A DNA stretch of 64,000 nucleotides from Trichostrongylus colubriformis (lineage: Eukaryota > Nematoda > Chromadorea > Rhabditida > Trichostrongylidae), in the NCBI GenBank assembly GCA_963978905.1, contig OZ022259.1:2356001-2420000 (forward strand), in the 5' to 3' direction. Made by a program: the position numbers and the translations under genes. The notes beneath the pieces were generated by a model. The model ran no database searches and was not told the DNA's origin. It worked only from the letters and a program-made list of their open reading frames with translations. Shown one piece after another: positions 59,827 through 64,000 of the stretch; the first letter of the stretch is position 1, and every line of letters begins with the position of its first letter.

Positions 59827-60709
59827 TAGGTTGTTCCAAAATTCTTGTAGTATTTGTTTCGATCATCACTTTTTATTTTTTTTCGTCCAACAAATAACAA
59901 TTAGGCAACAACGTGTTTACCATTGTTATCGGCAACCTTCTGCCACTTCATAGGAAAATCGTTGATTCCCTCCTCCCAAAACTCTGGGTTCTGAGAGTCG
60001 AAGAAGTCAGCGATCGCCTTCGCAAGCAAGTCATAATCAACGAATTTTCTCTTGACCAGGAAGGATTCGAGAGGATGGATAAGGTGATAGCCAGAAGGGG
60101 CAATGTCTGGAGAGTATGGCGGGTGGGGCAGCATATCCCAGCCGCGCTCCTATAACTTGGCCTGGGAACTTTTCGCAAAATGGGAGCAGGCGTCGGCATG
60201 AAGAAGGGTGGCCGCGGACCTTTTCCGGCACTTTTCTCGAACAGCGACGGCGAGCTGCTGGAGCTGGTGGGTGCATACGGTAGCGGTGACTGTCTCGCCT
60301 TGTACCAGCACCTCGCGGAAAAGCATTCCTTCCGCGTCCCAGAACCAGCACAGTCCCAAGCGTGGTTAGTCTTTCATGTCAATTTCGCCGTTGCTGAAGC
60401 TGATGAACCAGCGGCGCACGGTCACGTAGCTCACACATCCCTTGCCCAATGCAGCGCTAATGGAGTGGCAAGCCTCCGTCGTTTTGGTGCCGCAAGACCG
60501 CTCATTTTAGATGACACCGCGAGTTGGGTGGGTATCGACAACGGGCATTGTAGCTCTCTCCACGGAATCTGGTGGGTCAATCTGTATTTTTCTAGAAAGC
60601 TTAGGGAACGTTCTACCATATGTCTGAACCGACTGGACCTGCCTCGAAGTGAACAAGAGTTACTGATTTTTTTTTTGGAAAAATACTACAAGACTTTTGG
60701 AACAACCTA
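59827..60709 (-). mobile_element. Internally deleted mariner, same family as 19076-20329
   Basis: The ends read GGTTGTTCCAAAATTCTTGT and its near inverse inside TA. On the minus strand an N-terminal piece (MSGLAAPKRRRLATPLALHW) and a C-terminal piece (MLPHPPYSPDIAPSGYHL to ADNNGKHVVA) remain, but about 370 bp of the middle, including the first catalytic Asp, are gone. The second-Asp area survives only in a degraded form near 60200. Confidence 0.88.
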
Positions 60710-61164
60710 ATATTATAGAATGCGTGGTGCATCCCATAGAGGGATTAATCAACGTCAAGAAGCTTTCAGCAATTCAATGCCTTCTGAAATTTGCCGAAGG
60801 GCTTTGGACAACAACTACATACACGACGCGATGGATGATTTTCTCGCCGGTCAAAGATGGTCTGGTTCCGTCTTTTCCGAACTTTTTTCAAAATTTTCCT
60901 GATGCTCCCTCAAACTAGGACCTCTAGCATTTTTCAAAATTTTCCTAATGCTCCCCCAAACTAGGACCTCTAGCACTCAGAAAATCACAGCGCTGACCAA
61001 AATCACCGTCGACCAGTTTGACTAATGGATCTTCTGCTAATCTATCATCACACATCACAGCACTTTGAACCTGAAATCAACAACTTTCAATAGTTATTTT
61101 TCCTCATTTAAATGACCTCCGGGTTTGTTTTAATCTTAAGAAAGTCGTAGTCTTGTTTGAATGC

Positions 61165-61690
61165 CATCTCTTAAAGACACCAAAAGGAGGTAATTTTGAC
61201 GTACGGTAGAACAAACGTAGTGTGGACGAGTTCAAGTGGCCGCCATTGCACAAACTCCCTAATTTGACGCCGTGGCATGGTGCCAAGAGAAGATGCTTCT
61301 TCTATAAATTTGCTTTTTCCTTTTACTTTTTCCTTTATTCTTTCTTTCACTGTTTCTAGATGTACTTACATGAATGCTAATGTAGTTGGGAATGGCCACT
61401 CCACTGCGCTGGGAGTCCAACTAAAGTTGGCCCGCGGCCGTCTCCTACAGCGGGCAACTCGGAAAGTCACTGCGCTGGTGCGAATGAGGCGCGAACACAC
61501 ACCGCAGCGATGCACTTTTGAGTTCGGGTTTTTTCACCGATTATCGCTTCTAACCTTCTGCGTTCGTTACAAAATGCTCATTTCTTTGTATTTTTCTCTT
61601 GTTTCGGACCCCTTCCGGTTCCTTTACCGACTGAAACCGGAACTTGCGTCGGTATTGCATAAAAGTGCAACCAAATGTAGCCTGTGACGT
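61165..61690 (+). repeat. TTAAAGACACC interspersed repeat
   Basis: It begins TTAAAGACACCAAAAGGAGG. It is collinear with 20487-21075 and keeps the same open frame (ARGRLLQR, RMRREHTPQRC, FEFGFFHRLSLLTF). Confidence 0.65.
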
Positions 61691-61906
61691 CAAATAAAAC
61701 AGGAAGTTTGCTTGATGAAAAAGACGAGTACCGTAAGCGAATGAAAGCTACAATTGTTTGCTGATTTTATCGCAAAGAACCGGGCCATATAGAGGACAGG
61801 CAGAGCCGTTATGCGAAATCCCGGATAGTTCTTGTTCTCGAACATCTCAATAGTTAAGAAGCTGGCCATGTTTGAGATGTGCCAACTGCACTACAGTTAA
61901 GAGGAT

Positions 61907-62230
61907 GAGTGTCGATTAGTCAAATTTTCGCTTCGCGACGTCGCACACGCGGCGCTGTCAGTGAGTCATTTGGAGTTCCGCTCAAGACACAATGGGCTGG
62001 TACTAAAAGGGACCTTTGAAGATTGCAGGTTGAAAGCTTCGGGAGTTCACCAATGTTGTGCTTACTTCCATATCGTTTCCAAAGCGCGGATGCACATTTC
62101 ACAAGTTTTGCAGTTGCCTGATTCTCTTCGGTTTACCTTTTGTGACGTTCAAGCTATATCCAATCGCGAAGAATAAGAAGTGGCACTCGCCGCGGGCGGC
62201 CGCGCGAAAATTCGACTAATCGACACTCAC
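61907..62230. mobile_element. MITE with GTGAGTGTCGATTAGTC ends
   Basis: The left end TGAGTGTCGATTAGTCAAAT... and the right-end inverse match over about 26 bases through the AAATTTTCGC/GCGAAAATT words. It is 324 bp. Confidence 0.65.
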
Positions 62231-62996
62231 CCCAGTTAAGAACAGTGTAAAGCAGCTTTCAGACAAGCCAATGATCAAATCGATCTGCCGTGGATCCCGA
62301 TCTGGGAGCGGTGGAGAGGGGCTTAGAAGTGGTCCTTACCTATGGAATCAAAACATGCAGAGAAAATGACGTGTAAATCCTGTGGATAGCTAAGAGATGG
62401 TCTCGAGAGATACCACCTCCACCAAGCAAGAGTATTTTTTCAAAAAGTCCCTTCTCCAGCCTACTGCTGAGGGTAACCTGTGCTACACCTGCTGTTGGAT
62501 GTGCTAATTAGATTAATCAGGAACTAAAAATTAGAAACAAAAATATCAATGACCTCCAATTCCCATAGAATCCCACAGTGATTGAGGTGATGACGTCGAA
62601 AACAAAGAAGTGGACACACCGGGCATATGATGAGGCAACAGTGCGCCTCAGGGCTCGAGACGTGCACTAAAAATCAGACGTATGAAGGCCAACACACACA
62701 AACTAGGTCAGCTTGCCGGGGCTAGCAACGGCTACACCTCTTCGCGCCCAGCCTCCTTCCACTGGAAGCTTTTATCAGGAGTGGTGACGCAGTTCGTATG
62801 GCGGCACGACGCCTGCCTTACCCAAATACGGTTCAAACGATTCTGATTTTGGTGAGCGCTTGTAATTCATATTAATACTTCAACGGTTGCTTCTGACCTA
62901 CAATAAGGCGCGCTCACTTTCCGTTATCGCTCCATCCGCAAGCTCACGGCGCCCACTGCGTTTACGTTCTGTCACTGCGAGGATTCACAACTTGAG

Positions 62997-63002
62997 TTTA
63001 TT
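62997..63002 (-). terminator. Candidate poly(A) signal AATAAA
   Basis: This is an AATAAA hexamer on the minus strand, about 250 bases past the stop of the 63249-63513 exon. Confidence 0.3.
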
Positions 63003-63248
63003 GAACAAAAATGTCTCAAAAAAATTGTAGCGAAATTCACTATTTAGCTCCTAATTATGTAATTTATAATTACGACATCTAACAACTGGTGTGGTATAGG
63101 ATACCAACAGTGGTAGCCTTGAAAAGGGACTTCTCAAGAGGATATTCTTGCATGGCTGTGGAACTATTTTATAGTATCTAAAGAGCTTACACCCTTTTTC
63201 CCTACATGTTTTGGAGCAGAACTCAAACGACGTGAGTGTGTTGAAGGT

Positions 63249-63513
63249 CTACTGTCCCCTCGTCAAGGGCAAAGAAGTGGCATCCGCATAGAAAGCGCCA
63301 CAGCTATCGTACCCTTCACCAGGCACAAATACCCAAGCCAGCAGCACGCTATAGCACTCGTTTTTGTTGGCAGACACCTCATGAAGCTGTCCCTCCCATG
63401 CCCAGTCGGCGACATTTATCTCAGCTGTTGGCAATAAAGCGCTGGTAATCGACCATACGCTATCAAAACTCGTCCCATCGCCGTCAACAATTGCTCCCTC
63501 CGTCAGTGTTCTA
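63249..63513 (-). CDS. Probable 3'-terminal coding exon of an unrecognised gene
   Basis: After an acceptor (AAAAACAG) an open frame of about 88 codons runs to a TAG stop at 63249. It has a natural amino-acid mix with a patterned core (DGDGTSFDSVWSI, NVADWAWEGQ, YSVLLAWVFVPGEGY, then CGAFYADATSLPL). Two cysteines and several aromatic residues suggest a compact beta domain. About 250 bases further along the minus strand an AATAAA (62997-63002) could be the poly(A) signal. I do not recognise the family. Upstream exons would lie beyond 63513, probably off the window, since none was convincing up to 64000. Confidence 0.55.
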
Positions 63514-64000
63514 CTGTTTTTTATCAATTCTGTTTGTTAAGAATTTTTTGCTGGTTTGCTTCGTAGGATTCCGAACATATAGAATCTGAATGGGAGAGAT
63601 CATGTGGTGAAAAGTGGCGCCTTTCCCGCTGGCGTGGTCCACGGATCAAATCACGAAACAATACCATGTCTAGTCCAACCACGCCACGCTTCCTATCTAG
63701 GATCGAGCTTCGCTAAGTTTTTTTTTTGAAAATTACGACCTCCTCCTACTCGATCCTTTAGGCGCTGCTGTCGGTATATGTACTTAAGATATTACTAAAG
63801 CGCTACTGGAGCGCTACTACTTATTGAGAAGTACGGTTACCGATTGAGGACCTCTTAGAAGGTTACCTCATCAGTCCAGAGATCACTTAAAAGAAAGGGA
63901 TGGTCATTGAGAATTCTTTGAGGAATTCACAAAACCCCACCCCTCACCCTGAAGATTGCTGGACCCATTTGACTCTGCTCGCATCCCTCTCTGCGGTGCC

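Larger units (their letters stand above)
48846..63248. other. Repeat-rich interval right of the F-box gene
   Basis: Outside the listed elements I see no supportable gene in 48900-50460, 50650-51450, 52730-53020, 54360-55370, 56820-57800 and 60720-61160. Several poly-C and poly-T tracts occur. The weak exon candidates at 57190 and 57814 are listed separately. Confidence 0.45.

Overview
This is eukaryotic nuclear DNA, most probably from a clade V (strongylid, hookworm-like) nematode. The evidence is intron-rich genes with short exons, acceptors of the TTTCAG type placed directly before start codons (which suggests spliced-leader trans-splicing), an F-box gene, several mariner families and very many small palindromic DNA elements. 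The species assignment is inference. No bacterial operons, CRISPR arrays or confident rRNA/tRNA genes were seen.

Layout. Bases 1-17986 hold no recognised gene, only repeats: palindromic MITEs, a deleted mariner at 13680-14575, a decayed mariner at about 12403-13200 and short tandem repeats. Bases 17987-36269 (+) carry a long, intron-rich gene for a membrane-anchored acyltransferase of the wax-ester-synthase/DGAT (condensation-like) superfamily with a coiled-coil C-terminus. Its introns are loaded with a mariner, an inverted pair of 560-bp TTAA elements and nested MITEs. I could not find the catalytic HHxxxDG motif in it. A pair of 1.3-kb inverted arms (32740-34002 and 38768-40061) brackets its last two exons. 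The right arm runs straight into a satellite of about ten 107-178 bp units (40060-41650).

Bases 43673-48845 (-) hold a complete 12-exon F-box gene whose splice phases all close (455 codons plus stop). One of its exons has a diverged inverted copy about 200 bp away. From 49000 to 63200 there is again mostly mobile DNA: an intact mariner transposase (51455-52724), a repeat with (GACA)n tracts that surrounds a possible small secreted peptide (53953-54132), a 1.06-kb foldback element built from hairpin modules (58329-59390), a deleted mariner (59827-60709) and other MITEs. At the right edge, 63249-63513 (-) looks like the last coding exon of a gene running off the window.

The genes do not form an obvious pathway. 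An acyltransferase of lipid metabolism and a ubiquitin-ligase adaptor lie tail to tail (both 3' ends face the 36.3-43.7 kb interval), embedded in repeats. Exon models were made by eye from splice sites, reading phase and family patterns, and no search was run.
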